DNA from: CAWGXZ01 sp963826695
Lineage (GTDB): Bacteria; Pseudomonadota; Gammaproteobacteria; Burkholderiales; Burkholderiaceae_C
Reading direction: 5' to 3'
Length of the DNA stretch: 64,000 nt
Assembly: GCA_963826695.1 (NCBI GenBank)
Contig: CAWGXZ010000004.1
Span: 930,001 to 994,000 of the forward strand
The stretch's first letter is position 1; every line of letters starts with the position of its first letter. Shown one piece after another: positions 54,426 through 64,000 of this stretch. The translations under genes and the position numbers were made by a program. The notes under the pieces are model-generated. The model ran no database searches. It was not told where the DNA came from and saw only the letters and a program-made list of their open reading frames with translations.

Positions 54426-55385
54426 ATGCGTCGTGACACCTTCCTGAAATCCTTTGCCGCGCTGGCCGCTGCCGGCCTGTTGCCGACGCTGGCCGAGGCC
54501 GCGGAAAACCTCAAGTTGATGATTCCTGCCAACCCGGGCGGTGGCTGGGACACCACCGGCCGTGCGCTCGGCAAGGCACTGATCGATTCGGGCGCGGCAG
54601 CGACGGTGAGCTACGACAACAAGGGCGGCGCTGCCGGGACCATCGGGCTGGCGCAGTTCGTCAACAGCAACAAGGGCGACGGCAACGCGCTGATGGTGAT
54701 GGGTGCGGTGATGCTCGGCGGCATCATCACCGGCAAGCCGCCGGTGCAGTTGTCGCAGGCGACGCCGATTGCCCGGCTGATCAGCGAATACAACGTCTTC
54801 GTGCTGCCGGCGAGTTCGCCGCTGAAGTCGATGAAGGATGTGGTCGACCAGCTGAAGAAGGATCCGGGCAGCGTCAAGTGGGGTGGTGGCTCGCGCGGCT
54901 CGACCGAGCATATTGCTGCAGCGATCCTGGCCCGTGAGGTCGGTGTCGATCCGGCCAAGATCAACTACGTGGCCTTCCGGGGCGGCGGCGAAGCCACCGC
55001 GGCAGTCCTCGGCGGCAACGTGACCGTCGGCGGCAGCGGCTATTCCGAATTTGCCGAATACATCACCACCGGCAAGATGCGCGCAATTGCCGTGACCTCG
55101 GATACCCGGCTGCCCGGCATCAACGTGCCGACCATGAAGGAGCAGGGCTACAACGTGGTCATCGGCAACTGGCGTGGCGTTTACGGCGCGGCGGGCATCA
55201 CGCCGCAGCAGCGCAAGGCACTCACCGATGCGGTGCTGACGGCCACCAAGCACAAGTCGTGGCTCGATGCGATGCAGCGCAACGGCTGGACGCCGGCCAT
55301 GCTGTCGGGACCGGCGTTCGACAAGTTCGTCGACGACGAATTTGCCGGGCTGCGCGCGATCATGGCCAAGTCCGGGATGATCTGA
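54426..55385 (+). CDS. tctC: Tripartite tricarboxylate transporter substrate-binding protein
   Basis: A periplasmic receptor that delivers a carboxylate to the TctAB membrane complex. It is 319 residues. The start at ATG 54426 is preferred, with GGAG 6 bases upstream; ATG 54414 is in frame. The signal peptide has [12 protein letters not shown] and ends LAEAA. The family binding loops are [52 protein letters not shown] and [18 protein letters not shown]. The ligand cannot be read from the sequence. It diverges from tctD. Confidence 0.93.
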   Translation: MRRDTFLKSFAALAAAGLLPTLAEAAENLKLMIPANPGGGWDTTGRALGKALIDSGAAATVSYDNKGGAAGTIGLAQFVNSNKGDGNALMVMGAVMLGGIITGKPPVQLSQATPIARLISEYNVFVLPASSPLKSMKDVVDQLKKDPGSVKWGGGSRGSTEHIAAAILAREVGVDPAKINYVAFRGGGEATAAVLGGNVTVGGSGYSEFAEYITTGKMRAIAVTSDTRLPGINVPTMKEQGYNVVIGNWRGVYGAAGITPQQRKALTDAVLTATKHKSWLDAMQRNGWTPAMLSGPAFDKFVDDEFAGLRAIMAKSGMI

Positions 55386-55891
55386 TGGCTGCCCGACGCA
55401 ACACGCCGCAGCTCCTGATCGGACTCGGCATCCTGGGCCTGGCGGCGGTGATGGCGCTCGGTGCCTGGCAGATCAGCTCCGAGGCAGGCTACGGCGGCGT
55501 CGGGCCCAATTTCGTTCCGTGGGTGGTCGCGGTGGCACTCGCCCTGTGCGGCGTGTTGCTGATGCGCGAGGCGCTCAGCGGCGGCTTCCGCCAGATGGAG
55601 GAGCCCTCTGGGTCAGAGCACGGTTACTGGCCGGGGTTTGCGTGGGTTTCGGCCGGCATTCTGCTGAACGCTGCGCTGATCACCACGATCGGCTTCATCC
55701 TCAGCTGCGCGCTCTGTTTCATGCTTGCCACGCGCGGCTACAAGGCCTCGCAGGGCGCACCCGACTTCGGGCCTGGTGCTTTTCTCAAGGATGCGCTGGT
55801 GGGTCTGGCCATTGCGGCGCCGGTCTACTGGATGTTCACCAAGCTGCTGGCGATCAATCTGCCGGGCCTGACGCGTACGGGGTGGTTGTGA
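55385..55891 (+). CDS. tctB: Tripartite tricarboxylate transporter small membrane subunit
   Basis: The four-helix partner of TctA in a sodium- or proton-coupled secondary transporter. It is 168 residues. Segments [45 protein letters not shown] and the later paired helices are typical of TctB. The ATG overlaps the tctC TGA, and its own stop overlaps the tctA ATG. Confidence 0.92.
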   Translation: MAARRNTPQLLIGLGILGLAAVMALGAWQISSEAGYGGVGPNFVPWVVAVALALCGVLLMREALSGGFRQMEEPSGSEHGYWPGFAWVSAGILLNAALITTIGFILSCALCFMLATRGYKASQGAPDFGPGAFLKDALVGLAIAAPVYWMFTKLLAINLPGLTRTGWL

Positions 55892-57381
55892 TGGGAATCT
55901 GGGACCAACTGCTGCAGGGCTTCGTTACCGCCGGCACGCCGGTGAATCTGCTGTGGGCGCTGGTCGGCTGCACGATCGGCACCGCGGTCGGCGTGTTGCC
56001 GGGCATCGGCCCGGCTACTGCCGTGGCGATGCTGCTGCCGATCACGCTGCAGGTCGAGCCGACCGGCTCGATGATCTTCTTTGCCGGCATCTACTACGGC
56101 GCGATGTACGGCGGCTCGACCACGTCGATCCTGCTCAACACGCCTGGCGAGGCCGGTTCCATGGTGACCGCCATGGAAGGCAACAAGATGGCCAAGAACG
56201 GCCGCGCCGGCGCGGCGCTGGCGACGGCGGCGATCGGCTCGTTCGTCGCCGGAACCATCGGCACCGTGGTGGTGACGATCGCGGCGCCCGTGGTTGCCAA
56301 CTATGCGGTGCTGCTCGGGCCTCCCGAGTACTTCATGCTGATGCTGCTGGCCTTCGTCACCGTCAGTGCGGTGCTCGGCAAGAGCACGCTGCGGGGATTG
56401 ACGGCGCTGTTCATCGGCCTGGCGATCGGCCTGATCGGCATCGACCAGATCACCGGCCAGGCGCGCTACACCGGCGGTGTGCCGGAACTGATGGACGGCA
56501 TCGAGGTGGTGCTGATCGCGGTCGGCCTCTTCGCGGTTGCCGAGGCGCTGTACGTCATGCTCTACGAAGGGCGCACGGTCGAGACGCAGAACCGGCTGAC
56601 CAAGGTGCACATGACGGGACTCGAGTGGAAACGATCCTGGCCTGCCTGGCTGCGTGCAACGGCGATCGGCATTCCGTTCGGCACGATTCCCGCCGGGGGC
56701 AGCGAGATTCCGACCTTTCTGAGCTATGCCACCGAAAAGAAGCTTTCCAGGTACAAGGAAGAATTCGGCACCACCGGCGCGATCGAGGGCGTCGCCGGTC
56801 CCGAAGCGGCAAACAACGCGGCCATCACGGCGACGCTGATTCCGCTGCTGACGCTGGGCATTCCGACGTCGAACACCGCAGCGATCCTGCTCGGCGCGTT
56901 CCAGAACTACGGCATCCAGCCCGGGCCGCAGCTGCTCGACAAGAACGCCGCGCTGGTGTGGGCACTGATTGCCTCGCTCTACATCGGCAACGTCATGCTG
57001 CTGGTGCTGAACCTGCCGATGATCGGCCTGTGGGTGAAGCTGCTCAAGGTGCCGAAGGCGCAGCTATACGCCGGCATCCTGATCTTCGCCACGGTCGGCG
57101 TCTACGGCATGCGCCAGTCGGCCTTCGATCTGGTGCTGCTGTATGCCATCGGGCTGCTCGGACTGGTGATGCGGCGCTTCGATTTTCCGGCGGCACCGGT
57201 GGTCATCGGCATGATCCTCGGGCCACTGGCCGAAGCGCAGCTGCGCAACGCACTCTCGATCGGCGAGGGCAAGTGGGGCGTGCTGATCGAGCGGCCGGTC
57301 TCGGCGGTTTTGCTGGCGATTGCGGTGCTGGTGGTGGTGCTGCCGCGGCTGATCCGTTTGCGCCAGCCGCGGACGGTCTGA
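55891..57381 (+). CDS. tctA: Tripartite tricarboxylate transporter large permease
   Basis: The transport subunit, 496 residues with about twelve hydrophobic segments. Family signatures are [43 protein letters not shown], the second-half repeat [19 protein letters not shown], and [16 protein letters not shown]. The two GxG-P re-entrant motifs expected for substrate and ion binding are present. It is the last gene of tctCBA. Confidence 0.95.
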   Translation: MGIWDQLLQGFVTAGTPVNLLWALVGCTIGTAVGVLPGIGPATAVAMLLPITLQVEPTGSMIFFAGIYYGAMYGGSTTSILLNTPGEAGSMVTAMEGNKMAKNGRAGAALATAAIGSFVAGTIGTVVVTIAAPVVANYAVLLGPPEYFMLMLLAFVTVSAVLGKSTLRGLTALFIGLAIGLIGIDQITGQARYTGGVPELMDGIEVVLIAVGLFAVAEALYVMLYEGRTVETQNRLTKVHMTGLEWKRSWPAWLRATAIGIPFGTIPAGGSEIPTFLSYATEKKLSRYKEEFGTTGAIEGVAGPEAANNAAITATLIPLLTLGIPTSNTAAILLGAFQNYGIQPGPQLLDKNAALVWALIASLYIGNVMLLVLNLPMIGLWVKLLKVPKAQLYAGILIFATVGVYGMRQSAFDLVLLYAIGLLGLVMRRFDFPAAPVVIGMILGPLAEAQLRNALSIGEGKWGVLIERPVSAVLLAIAVLVVVLPRLIRLRQPRTV

Positions 57382-57418
57382 CGCGGCAACGGGTTGTTCT
57401 GCCAGCCGCGCTCAGCGC

Positions 57419-58522
57419 TCAGCGCTCGGCGCCGAGCAGGGTGGCACGCCGTTTTCTTTCCAGCAACGCGCCGGCATCGCTCGGCGGCGTGGTCGGCCAC
57501 CCCTGCAGATGGCGCTCGGCAATGTCCGCCAGCACCGCCAGCCAGCGTGGCTGGTCGTTGAGGCAGGGGATGTAGCCGAATTCGCTCCCGCCCGCGGCCA
57601 GGAAGGCGGCCCGCGCCTCGACGGCGATCTCTTCGAGGGTTTCCAGGCAGTCGGCAGGGAAACCGGGGCACATCACGTCGACGCGGCGGATGCCGGCCCT
57701 GGCCAGGGCAACCAGCGTCGGCTCGGTATAGGGCTGAAGCCATTCGGCGTTGCCGAATCGGCTCTGGAAGGTGACGAGCACGTCTGCGGCTGGCAGCCCG
57801 AGCCGCTCGGCGACCAGCCGCCCGGTCTTCTGGCATTCGCAGTGATAAGGATCGCCGAGCAGCAGCGTGCGCTTGGGAACGCCGTGGAAGCTGAGCAGCA
57901 GCTTCTCGGGCCGCGGACGAACGGCCCACTGTGCCTCGATCTGCTGCACGAGTGCCTCGATGTAGCCGGGGTCGTCGTGGTAGTTGCGAACGAAGCGGAA
58001 TTCAGGCACCCGACGACGCCGCATCGACCAGCGCCCGACCGCGTCGCCCAGGCTCGCCGTGGTGGGCCCCGAGTACTGCGGGTAGAGCGGCAGCACCAGG
58101 ATGCGTTCATGGCCTTCGCGCTTGAGCGCGTCGAGCGATGACGCGACGGACGGGTTGCCGTAGCGCATGGCGGCTCGCACCGTCACGGCGTGGCCCCGGG
58201 CGGAGAGCGCAGCAGCGAGGCCGTCGGCCTGGCGCTGCGTCCACACCAGCAGCGGCGAGCCCCCGGCCATCCAGACGGTCCGGTACTTCGCCGCAGAACG
58301 GGCCGGCCGCACCCGCAGGATGATGCCGTGCAGGATCAGCCACCAGACGGCGCGTGGAATCTCGATCACCCGCGGATCGCTGAGAAACTCGCCGAGGTAA
58401 CGGCGCAATGCCGGCGCCGTCGGCGCGTCGGGGGTGCCGAGATTGCAAAGCAGCACGGCGGTGGCGGAATGCGCAGCCGGCTGACCGTGGTCCATCGGAG
58501 CTTCGGCGGCGTAGCGCGTCAT
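57419..58522 (-). CDS. hemH: Ferrochelatase
   Basis: Inserts Fe2+ into protoporphyrin IX, the last step of heme synthesis. It is 367 residues. Family segments are AVLLCNLGTPDAPTAPALRRYL, AMRYGNPSVASSL, ILVLPLYPQYSGPTTAS, the catalytic His in LLLSFHGVPKR, VTFQSRFGNAEWLQPYT and the acidic metal path CPGFPADCLETLEEI. ATG 58522 is used; ATG 58495 (MDHGQPAA) is possible. It converges with tctA, 37 bp between the stops. Confidence 0.97.
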   Translation of the reverse strand: MTRYAAEAPMDHGQPAAHSATAVLLCNLGTPDAPTAPALRRYLGEFLSDPRVIEIPRAVWWLILHGIILRVRPARSAAKYRTVWMAGGSPLLVWTQRQADGLAAALSARGHAVTVRAAMRYGNPSVASSLDALKREGHERILVLPLYPQYSGPTTASLGDAVGRWSMRRRRVPEFRFVRNYHDDPGYIEALVQQIEAQWAVRPRPEKLLLSFHGVPKRTLLLGDPYHCECQKTGRLVAERLGLPAADVLVTFQSRFGNAEWLQPYTEPTLVALARAGIRRVDVMCPGFPADCLETLEEIAVEARAAFLAAGGSEFGYIPCLNDQPRWLAVLADIAERHLQGWPTTPPSDAGALLERKRRATLLGAER

Positions 58523-58554
58523 CGTCGGCGTGCAGAAGCGGGTGAGGGCGGCGA

Positions 58555-59472
58555 TTATCTCGGCAGCGCAAGGTCGCCGCGGATCACCTCGAAACCAATG
58601 CACGGCGGGTTGGCCTTGGGTGGCGAGCCGCCCAGGCCGATGGTTCCGCTGCCGTGCAGCGTGCAGTGACCGCGTCGCAGTGCCAGCCAGCTGCCGAGGC
58701 CGAAGCGCAGGTAGGTGCCGTTGTAGCTGAGATCGACCAGCTCGAAGGCGCCGCCGCTCCATTCGATTCGCGCATGCGCGCGCGACACGCGGCTGTCGTC
58801 GACGCGGCAGTGGGCTGCGGGTCCGCGGCCAAGTACCAGCGGCAGCGACTCGGCCGCGAAGGTCTGCTCGTCCTGGCTCCAAACCAGGCGTATCGATGCC
58901 GGCTCGGCTGCATGGAAGCTGCTCGCCGCGACCGTCGAGTCGAACTCCGGGTAGAGACGGGGCATCAGGCGAAACACTTCGACGGGTTCGAGCCGGCCTC
59001 GCAACTGCAATGCGCCGACGGGCCGCAGCCGAGCAGCGACGAGCGGCGGTGGAAGTGCGTCGCGCAACGCCGCGCTGACCAGCGTCTCGTCATCCCCGGC
59101 ATGGTCGAGCAGCCGGGCCGCCACGTTGACCGCGTCACCGAAGCAGTCGCCGGCCTGCTCGACGACCTCGCCCCGGGCGATGCCGATCTGCAGCCGCAGC
59201 GGCAGCTCGGCCGCAGCGGCGGTCGGCAGGCTGATCGCCTCGTGCAGCGCATCCGCCGCGCCGAGCGCTTCCAGGGGCTCGGCAAACATGGCCATCAGCC
59301 CGTCGCCGAGCGTCTTCGTCACCACGCCGCCGGAGGCCTCGACCAGCTTCACCATCGCGGCGACGCTGCTCGTCACCAGCGCGGCCGCGTCGCGGTTGCC
59401 GACCCGTTCGTAAAGACCGGTGCTGCCGCGCAGATCGGTGAACATCACCGTGCGCGAGGTCGGCGTCGTCAC
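58555..59472 (-). CDS. Class III adenylate/guanylate cyclase with C-terminal FHA domain
   Basis: A 305-residue soluble protein. Residues 1-160 are a class III cyclase homology domain with a full active site: metal Asp13 in MFTDLRGST, Lys53 and Asp57 in TKTLGDGLMAMF, Asp109/Asp113 in GDCFGDAVN, and Asn116/Arg120 in VNVAARL. The Lys/Asp pair predicts ATP, hence cAMP. Residues about 205-300 are an FHA phosphothreonine-binding domain (LVLGRG, SRVSRAHARIEW, NGTYLRF). There is no membrane segment. The FHA part may link output to a Ser/Thr kinase, but none is in this window. It lies between hemH and rpoD on the same strand. Confidence 0.88.
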   Translation of the reverse strand: MTTPTSRTVMFTDLRGSTGLYERVGNRDAAALVTSSVAAMVKLVEASGGVVTKTLGDGLMAMFAEPLEALGAADALHEAISLPTAAAAELPLRLQIGIARGEVVEQAGDCFGDAVNVAARLLDHAGDDETLVSAALRDALPPPLVAARLRPVGALQLRGRLEPVEVFRLMPRLYPEFDSTVAASSFHAAEPASIRLVWSQDEQTFAAESLPLVLGRGPAAHCRVDDSRVSRAHARIEWSGGAFELVDLSYNGTYLRFGLGSWLALRRGHCTLHGSGTIGLGGSPPKANPPCIGFEVIRGDLALPR

Positions 59473-59493
59473 GGGGCCGCCCCGGCCTGGCGA

Positions 59494-61716
59494 CTACAGG
59501 TTGTCGAGGTAGGTGCGCAGCTTGTCCGAGCGGCTCGGATGCTTCAGTTTGCGGATCGCCTTGGCCTCGATCTGGCGAATGCGTTCACGCGTCACGTCGA
59601 ACTGCTTGCCGACCTCCTCGAGCGTGTGGTCGGTGCTCATTTCGATGCCGAAGCGCATCCGCAGCACCTTGGCCTCGCGCGGCGTCAGGCTGTCGAGGAT
59701 GTCCTTGACGACGTCACGCAGACCCGCCTGCATGGCGGCTTCGATCGGCGCCGTGTTGTTGGTGTCCTCGATGAAGTCGCCGAGGTGCGAATCGTCGTCG
59801 TCACCGATCGGCGTTTCCATGGAGATCGGCTCCTTGGCGATCTTCATGATCTTGCGGATCTTGTCCTCGGGGATCTCCATCTTCTCGGCAAGCGTCGGCG
59901 CGTCGGGCTCGAAACCGAATTCCTGCAAATGCTGCCGCGAAAGGCGGTTCATCTTGTTGATCGTTTCGATCATGTGCACCGGAATGCGGATCGTGCGCGC
60001 CTGATCGGCGATCGAGCGCGTGATGGCCTGGCGGATCCACCACGTGGCATAGGTCGAGAACTTGTAGCCGCGGCGGTATTCGAATTTGTCCACCGCCTTC
60101 ATCAGGCCGATGTTGCCCTCCTGAATCAGGTCCAGGAACTGCAGGCCGCGGTTGGTGTATTTCTTCGCGATGGAAATCACCAGCCGCAGGTTGGCCTCGA
60201 TCATTTCCTTCTTGGCGTCGCGCGAGGCTTTTTCGCCCTCGTTCATCCGCTTGTTGATCCCCTTGAGATCCTCGAGCGGCACCACCGACTTCAGCTGCTG
60301 CTCGGTCAGCTTCTTCTGCAGTTCCTGCACCGGCGGCAGGTTGCGCGCCAGTATGGTGCTGTAGGGTTTGCCGGTGGATTCTTTCTCGCTCCATTCAAGG
60401 TTCAAGACGTTCGGCGGGAAGTTGCGCACGAAGTAGTCCTGCGGCATGCCGCACTTGTCGACAAGTATCTTGCGCAGCTCGCGCTCGTAGCGGCGCACAT
60501 CGTCGACCTGCGATCTCAGGATGGCGCAGAGTTTCTCGATCGTTTTGACGGTGAAACGGATCGTCATCAGCTCGGCGCTGATGGCTTCCTGGGCCTTCTG
60601 GTAGGTCGGCGAGTTGTAGCCTTCCTGGTCGAAAGCCGTGCGCATCTTGTCGAAGTTGATGCGCAAATTGGCAAACTTGCCCAGCGCAGCCGTTTTCAGC
60701 TCTTCGAGCTTCTTGGTCAGCGCCTTGCTGCCGCCCTGACCGTCGTCATCGTCGTCCTCGTCGAAGAAATCGACGTCTTCCTCGGCGACATAGTCATCGG
60801 CTTCGCCTTCGGAAACAAAACCGTCGACCACTTCCGAGATGGTCATTTCCGCGGCGGCAATCCGGTCGGCGTAGACGAGGATCTCGGCAATCGTCGTCGG
60901 CGACGCACTGATCGCCAGCATCATCGCCTGCAGTCCGCCTTCGATGCGCTTGGCAATTTCGATTTCGCCTTCGCGCGTCAGCAACTCGACCGTGCCCATC
61001 TCGCGCATGTACATGCGCACCGGGTCGGTGGTTCGGCCGAACTCGCTGTCGACGGTCGAGAGTGCCGCCTCGGCCGCCTCCTCGGCCTCTTCCTCGGTTG
61101 CCGCGGTTGCGCCGCCGCCGGCAATCAGCAGCGTGGCTGCATCGGGCGCCTGCTCGTAGACGGCAATGCCCATGTCGTTGAGCATCGAGACGATCGCCTC
61201 GAGGATTTCGGCGTCGACCAGTTTTTCCGGCAAGTGGTCGCTGATTTCCTGATGCGTCAGGAAGCCGCGCGTCTTGCCCATCTTGATCAGCGTCTTCAGC
61301 TCCTGGCGACGCTTGGCGACTTCTTCCTCGGTCAGCGCGGCTTCATCGAGGCCGAATTCGCGCATCAGTGCCCGCTCCTTGGCGCGCGAGACCTTCATCC
61401 GCAGCGGCTTGGCTTTCGCCTTGGCCTCGCCGTCTTCGGCCGGCGCGTCGACACCTTCGACCTGCGCCTCGGGCTCCAGGTCTGCCTCGACGTCTGTAAA
61501 GTCATCCTCGGCAGTCGGCGGCTCGGCCGCCGCGCTGCCTGTCTTCGCGCTGGCACGGGTCGGTTTGGCCTTGCCCTCGGCGCTCGTCACCGCAGGCTTC
61601 GAAGCTGCCTTCTGCACTTTCGCCGCTGCTTTCGTCGACTTGGTGGCCACAGGGGCGCCACTCGAGCCGTCCGGATTCGAGTCGTCCATAGGAGGGGGGC
61701 TCTTTTTAGCAGTCAT
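59494..61716 (-). CDS. rpoD: RNA polymerase primary sigma factor RpoD (sigma-70)
   Basis: The housekeeping sigma factor. It is 740 residues from ATG 61716 ([12 protein letters not shown]). A Lys/Ala-rich, then acidic N-terminus precedes region 1.1. A large non-conserved insert includes an acidic patch [18 protein letters not shown]. Regions 2.1-2.4 are intact ([61 protein letters not shown] is continuous over about 60630-60000). Region 4.2 ends [27 protein letters not shown]. It follows dnaG on the same strand, the classical dnaG-rpoD order. Confidence 0.97.
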   Translation of the reverse strand: MTAKKSPPPMDDSNPDGSSGAPVATKSTKAAAKVQKAASKPAVTSAEGKAKPTRASAKTGSAAAEPPTAEDDFTDVEADLEPEAQVEGVDAPAEDGEAKAKAKPLRMKVSRAKERALMREFGLDEAALTEEEVAKRRQELKTLIKMGKTRGFLTHQEISDHLPEKLVDAEILEAIVSMLNDMGIAVYEQAPDAATLLIAGGGATAATEEEAEEAAEAALSTVDSEFGRTTDPVRMYMREMGTVELLTREGEIEIAKRIEGGLQAMMLAISASPTTIAEILVYADRIAAAEMTISEVVDGFVSEGEADDYVAEEDVDFFDEDDDDDGQGGSKALTKKLEELKTAALGKFANLRINFDKMRTAFDQEGYNSPTYQKAQEAISAELMTIRFTVKTIEKLCAILRSQVDDVRRYERELRKILVDKCGMPQDYFVRNFPPNVLNLEWSEKESTGKPYSTILARNLPPVQELQKKLTEQQLKSVVPLEDLKGINKRMNEGEKASRDAKKEMIEANLRLVISIAKKYTNRGLQFLDLIQEGNIGLMKAVDKFEYRRGYKFSTYATWWIRQAITRSIADQARTIRIPVHMIETINKMNRLSRQHLQEFGFEPDAPTLAEKMEIPEDKIRKIMKIAKEPISMETPIGDDDDSHLGDFIEDTNNTAPIEAAMQAGLRDVVKDILDSLTPREAKVLRMRFGIEMSTDHTLEEVGKQFDVTRERIRQIEAKAIRKLKHPSRSDKLRTYLDNL

Positions 61717-62011
61717 GGGATTCCTCGAAGATGGGGCTGCGCGTGGGCGCGACAAGGCCGGCAGGTCGCCGGGATTGCATCAAGCATCCCGGGAGCACGA
61801 TTCAAACCCGCGAGCCCGATGCCGTCGTGAAGCAAAGCCACTCGTTATCGGCGAAGCAGCAAGGCGCCGCATTCGCTGAACGCCCAGATTGACGGGTCGG
61901 GACCTTGTTGCTGTGCCGGGCGGCTGTGCGTGCCGGCATGCGTCGTGTCGTTGCAATGCCGTTGTGCGCCGCGCGGGGAACCGGCGATTATCGGCGACGT
62001 GCCGCTCTGTG
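61717..62011. other. Intergenic region between dnaG and rpoD
   Basis: About 295 bases upstream of rpoD. A GAGGAA-type ribosome site lies 5-10 bases before its ATG. No convincing sigma-70 or sigma-32 promoter pair, terminator or RNA gene is visible to me. Promoters for rpoD independent of dnaG would be expected here, particularly if the palindromic element upstream stops transcription. Confidence 0.45.
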
Positions 62012-64000
62012 TCAATGCAACCTGTGCGGTCTTGGAGCCTGTCGGGCTTTGGGTCGGGCCCGCGTTGGGCCGGAAAAGGGGCTCAGCTTAGGCGCAAAGC
62101 GCAGCCGGGTTGGACACCCGGCGAGCATTTGCAACGACGGATCAGCCCCTTTCCGGCCCAACCCGAAGGGCCGGGGCGATTCGCAGCGCCATCCGTCGTT
62201 GCCGGCTCGCAGTGTGGGCCCGCCACACGGCTTCGCCGGCGCCTCGTCTGGCACTGCGACTCGCCCCGGCGCGAGCCCGACCCAAAGCCCGACAGGCTCC
62301 AAGACCGCACGCATGCGCGCCAGGCGCGCCTGGCGCTCGAGTTCGACTTCGCGCCAGCGCTGCAATGCCTGCACGTCGGTCGCCGCGGCCTCGATCAGCG
62401 CCTTGGTCTGCGCCGAAAGCTGTTCGACCCAGATGCCGTCGACCACGCGCCGCAGCTCGGTGAATTCCATTTTGTCCTCGAAGACGCCGGGCGGCAGCCG
62501 GTCGCGGATTTCCTCGGCGATGGCATCGGCAACCAGCGCCTGCTCGAGCACCGCCCAGGGGGACGGCCCATGCTCGGCCAGGTAGCGCTCGAGCCAGGCG
62601 AATACGCCGCCGTGCGGCGCTGGCAGCTCGTGCAGCAGGGCATGATCGTCGTGCCCCAGACGGTCCCACCAGCCGCTGTTGAGCAGAAGCATGCGCAGCG
62701 CCTGGTCGGCGGGGGTCGAGGGAGCCGGCCGGCGAGAAGGCTGCCGTCGCGACATTGCAGACGCATTCCGCGGCGCCGATGGGGCATCCGGATGCGGCCG
62801 GCGATCGGTGCCCCTGGCCGTCGCGGTCGTGTTGTCGAGCTGCCAAAGATCGGTCAGGTCGGTCGTCGACAGCCCGCCCGTGCGGGCAATCTCCTGAAGC
62901 ATCTGCCGCCGCAGCGCGCCGTCCGGCAGCATCGACCAGAGCGGTCGCGCCGCCGCAAGGAAGCGGGCGCGCCCCTCGGCCGTGTCGAGCGCGCAGCCTT
63001 CTGCGGCGTGCTCGACGAGCTGCCGCGACAGGGGCACGGCTTCGGCAATGCAACGCTCGAAGGCGGCGGCGCCGTTCGACCGGACGTAGGAGTCGGGATC
63101 CTCGCCTTCGGGAAGGAACAGGAAGCGAACCGTGCGGGTATCGGCGGCCAGCGGCAAGGCCGCTTCCAGCGCGCGCGCAGCGGCGCGGCGGCCCGCTGCA
63201 TCGCCATCGAAACTGAACACGATCGACTCGGTGAAGCGAAACAGCTTCTGGACGTGTTCGGCGCTGCACGCCGTTCCAAGGGTTGCCACGGCGTGGGGAA
63301 CGCCCGCCTGGGCGAGGGCCACCACATCCATGTAGCCTTCGACGACCAGCGCCAGGCCGCGCTGGCGGATCGCGGTGCGTGCTTCGAACAGGCCGTAGAG
63401 CTCGCGTCCCTTGACGAAGATGGCGGTCTCCGGCGAGTTCAGGTACTTCGGCTCGCCGCGGTCAAGCACCCGGGCGCCAAAGCCGATGATCTCGCCCTGC
63501 ACCGCGCGGATCGGAAACATGATCCGGTCACGAAAGCGGTCGTAGCGCTTGGCGTCGCCGACTTCGCCCGACTCGGCTTCACGGCTGATCACCAGGCCGC
63601 TGGCCTCCAGCAGCGGATCGTCGTAGACAGGAAAAGCGCTGGCAAGACCGCGCCAGCTGTCGGCGGCATAGCCCAGCGCAAATCGCGACGCGATCTCGCC
63701 CGAAAGACCGCGGCCCTTGAGGTAGTCGATCGCCCGCGGCGTCGCTTTCAGCATCCGCCGGTAATGCTCGGCGGCACGGCCGAGCACATCGCTCAGGGTG
63801 GCGCGACTGCGCTTCGCTTCGGCGTGACGCTGGCGTTCCTCGGCCGAGAAGTCGTCGTCCGGGACCACCATGCCGTTCAGTTGGGCCAGCTCGTGCACCG
63901 CGTCGACGAAGCCCAGGCCGGTGTGCTCCATCAGGAAGCCGACGGCATTGCCGTGTACGCCGCAGCCGAAGCAGTGGTAGGTCTGGCGCGAGGCGCTGAC
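62012..64000 (-). CDS. dnaG: DNA primase DnaG (5' end beyond window), C-terminus repeat-derived
   Basis: Makes RNA primers at the replication fork. The N-terminal part is cut by the window edge within the zinc-binding domain: the second half HCFGCGVHGNAVGFLMEHTG is visible. The TOPRIM core is intact (GFGARVLDRGEPKYLNSPET, LALVVEGYMDVVALAQAGV, SFDGDAAGRRAAARAL). The helicase-binding domain reaches about 62320 (LERQARLARMRAVL). From there the frame runs through the family A palindrome for about 100 codons to a stop at 62012, encoding Pro/Arg-rich sequence with no primase similarity. The normal stop appears to have been lost. Confidence 0.93.
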   Translation of the reverse strand, partial: VSASRQTYHCFGCGVHGNAVGFLMEHTGLGFVDAVHELAQLNGMVVPDDDFSAEERQRHAEAKRSRATLSDVLGRAAEHYRRMLKATPRAIDYLKGRGLSGEIASRFALGYAADSWRGLASAFPVYDDPLLEASGLVISREAESGEVGDAKRYDRFRDRIMFPIRAVQGEIIGFGARVLDRGEPKYLNSPETAIFVKGRELYGLFEARTAIRQRGLALVVEGYMDVVALAQAGVPHAVATLGTACSAEHVQKLFRFTESIVFSFDGDAAGRRAAARALEAALPLAADTRTVRFLFLPEGEDPDSYVRSNGAAAFERCIAEAVPLSRQLVEHAAEGCALDTAEGRARFLAAARPLWSMLPDGALRRQMLQEIARTGGLSTTDLTDLWQLDNTTATARGTDRRPHPDAPSAPRNASAMSRRQPSRRPAPSTPADQALRMLLLNSGWWDRLGHDDHALLHELPAPHGGVFAWLERYLAEHGPSPWAVLEQALVADAIAEEIRDRLPPGVFEDKMEFTELRRVVDGIWVEQLSAQTKALIEAAATDVQALQRWREVELERQARLARMRAVLEPVGLWVGLAPGRVAVPDEAPAKPCGGPTLRAGNDGWRCESPRPFGLGRKGADPSLQMLAGCPTRLRFAPKLSPFSGPTRARPKARQAPRPHRLH
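62024..62310. repeat. Long nested palindromic repeat, family A copy 2
   Basis: A 287-bp element. The terminal inverted repeat is 36 bp and perfect (62024-62059 with 62275-62310); its inner 25 bp match the arms at 4277. The inner arm pair GTTGGGCCGG.. / ..CCGGCCCAAC and the core hairpin GCCGGGT-TGGAC-ACCCGGC are present; the right inner arm lacks one T. Relative to copy 1 there is an extra 80 bp (about 62185-62264) bounded by GCGATTCGC and GCGACTCGC. The outer 11 bases (GTGCGGTCTTG) are not family sequence but are mirrored on both sides. It lies within the dnaG reading frame. Confidence 0.92.

Noticed and set aside
58654..61830. A 1058-codon open frame antisense to rpoD and the cyclase gene.
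   Set aside because: It covers the complement of two well-supported genes and has composition typical of GC-rich shadow frames (His/Arg/Val/Leu bias, no domains).

Overview
The window is GC-rich chromosomal DNA, by eye about two-thirds G+C, packed with short-spaced housekeeping genes. The gene orders yebC-purD-hemF-nadD-rsfS-rlmH-maf-rng, mdh / sdhCDAB-sdhE-gltA, tctE-tctD / tctCBA and dnaG-rpoD point to a betaproteobacterium (Burkholderiales or Rhodocyclales type). The species cannot be named from the sequence alone. I see no phage, plasmid, CRISPR array or intact transposase.

Layout. 1-6.1 kb: glnS (3' end cut by the window edge), a PXPV-repeat secreted protein, a lipoprotein with a degenerate M14 carboxypeptidase fold, and a YjgR-type ATPase. 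6.2-13.5 kb: a co-directional run with yebC, purD, hemF, nadD, rsfS, rlmH, maf and rng (purine, heme, NAD, ribosome and RNA maintenance). 13.5-20.9 kb: a cell-surface glycan locus with six glycosyltransferases and a methyltransferase on alternating strands. 20.9-24.7 kb: tolB-pal-cpoB, then tcdA overlapping the first of two tRNA-Lys genes. 24.7-34.6 kb: small genes (DoxX, CHRD lipoprotein, YdcF, msrA, pdxH, a MobA-like transferase), an AsmA protein, the Entner-Doudoroff pair edd-eda, gloA and a BamE-like lipoprotein. 34.7-46.0 kb: a TCA-cycle block, with acnA, an unknown gene, a CitE-like lyase and mdh on the minus strand diverging from sdhCDABE-gltA. 46.1-52.2 kb: dnaB, then the heat-shock set hslR-grpE-dnaK-dnaJ with two sigma-32-like promoters. 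52.2-57.4 kb: a tctDE two-component system (tctD is frameshifted) diverging from a tctCBA tripartite carboxylate transporter. 57.4-64 kb: hemH, an adenylate cyclase-FHA fusion, rpoD and dnaG (5' end cut off by the window edge).

The most unusual signal is a family of long nested palindromes at gene 3' ends. Copies lie at 4277-4470 and 62024-62310, with a truncated arm at 13466-13493. An element with different arms at 47609-47735 shares the same core: a 7-bp hairpin with a 5-nt loop, flanked by GCGCA and GAGCA. Two base pairs in that stem differ between the elements in a compensating way, which suggests the structure itself is selected. One copy sits at the end of dnaG and appears to have replaced the primase C-terminus with repeat-encoded sequence. 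Function is unknown: mobile element (MITE/REP-like), bidirectional terminator and structured RNA are all open.
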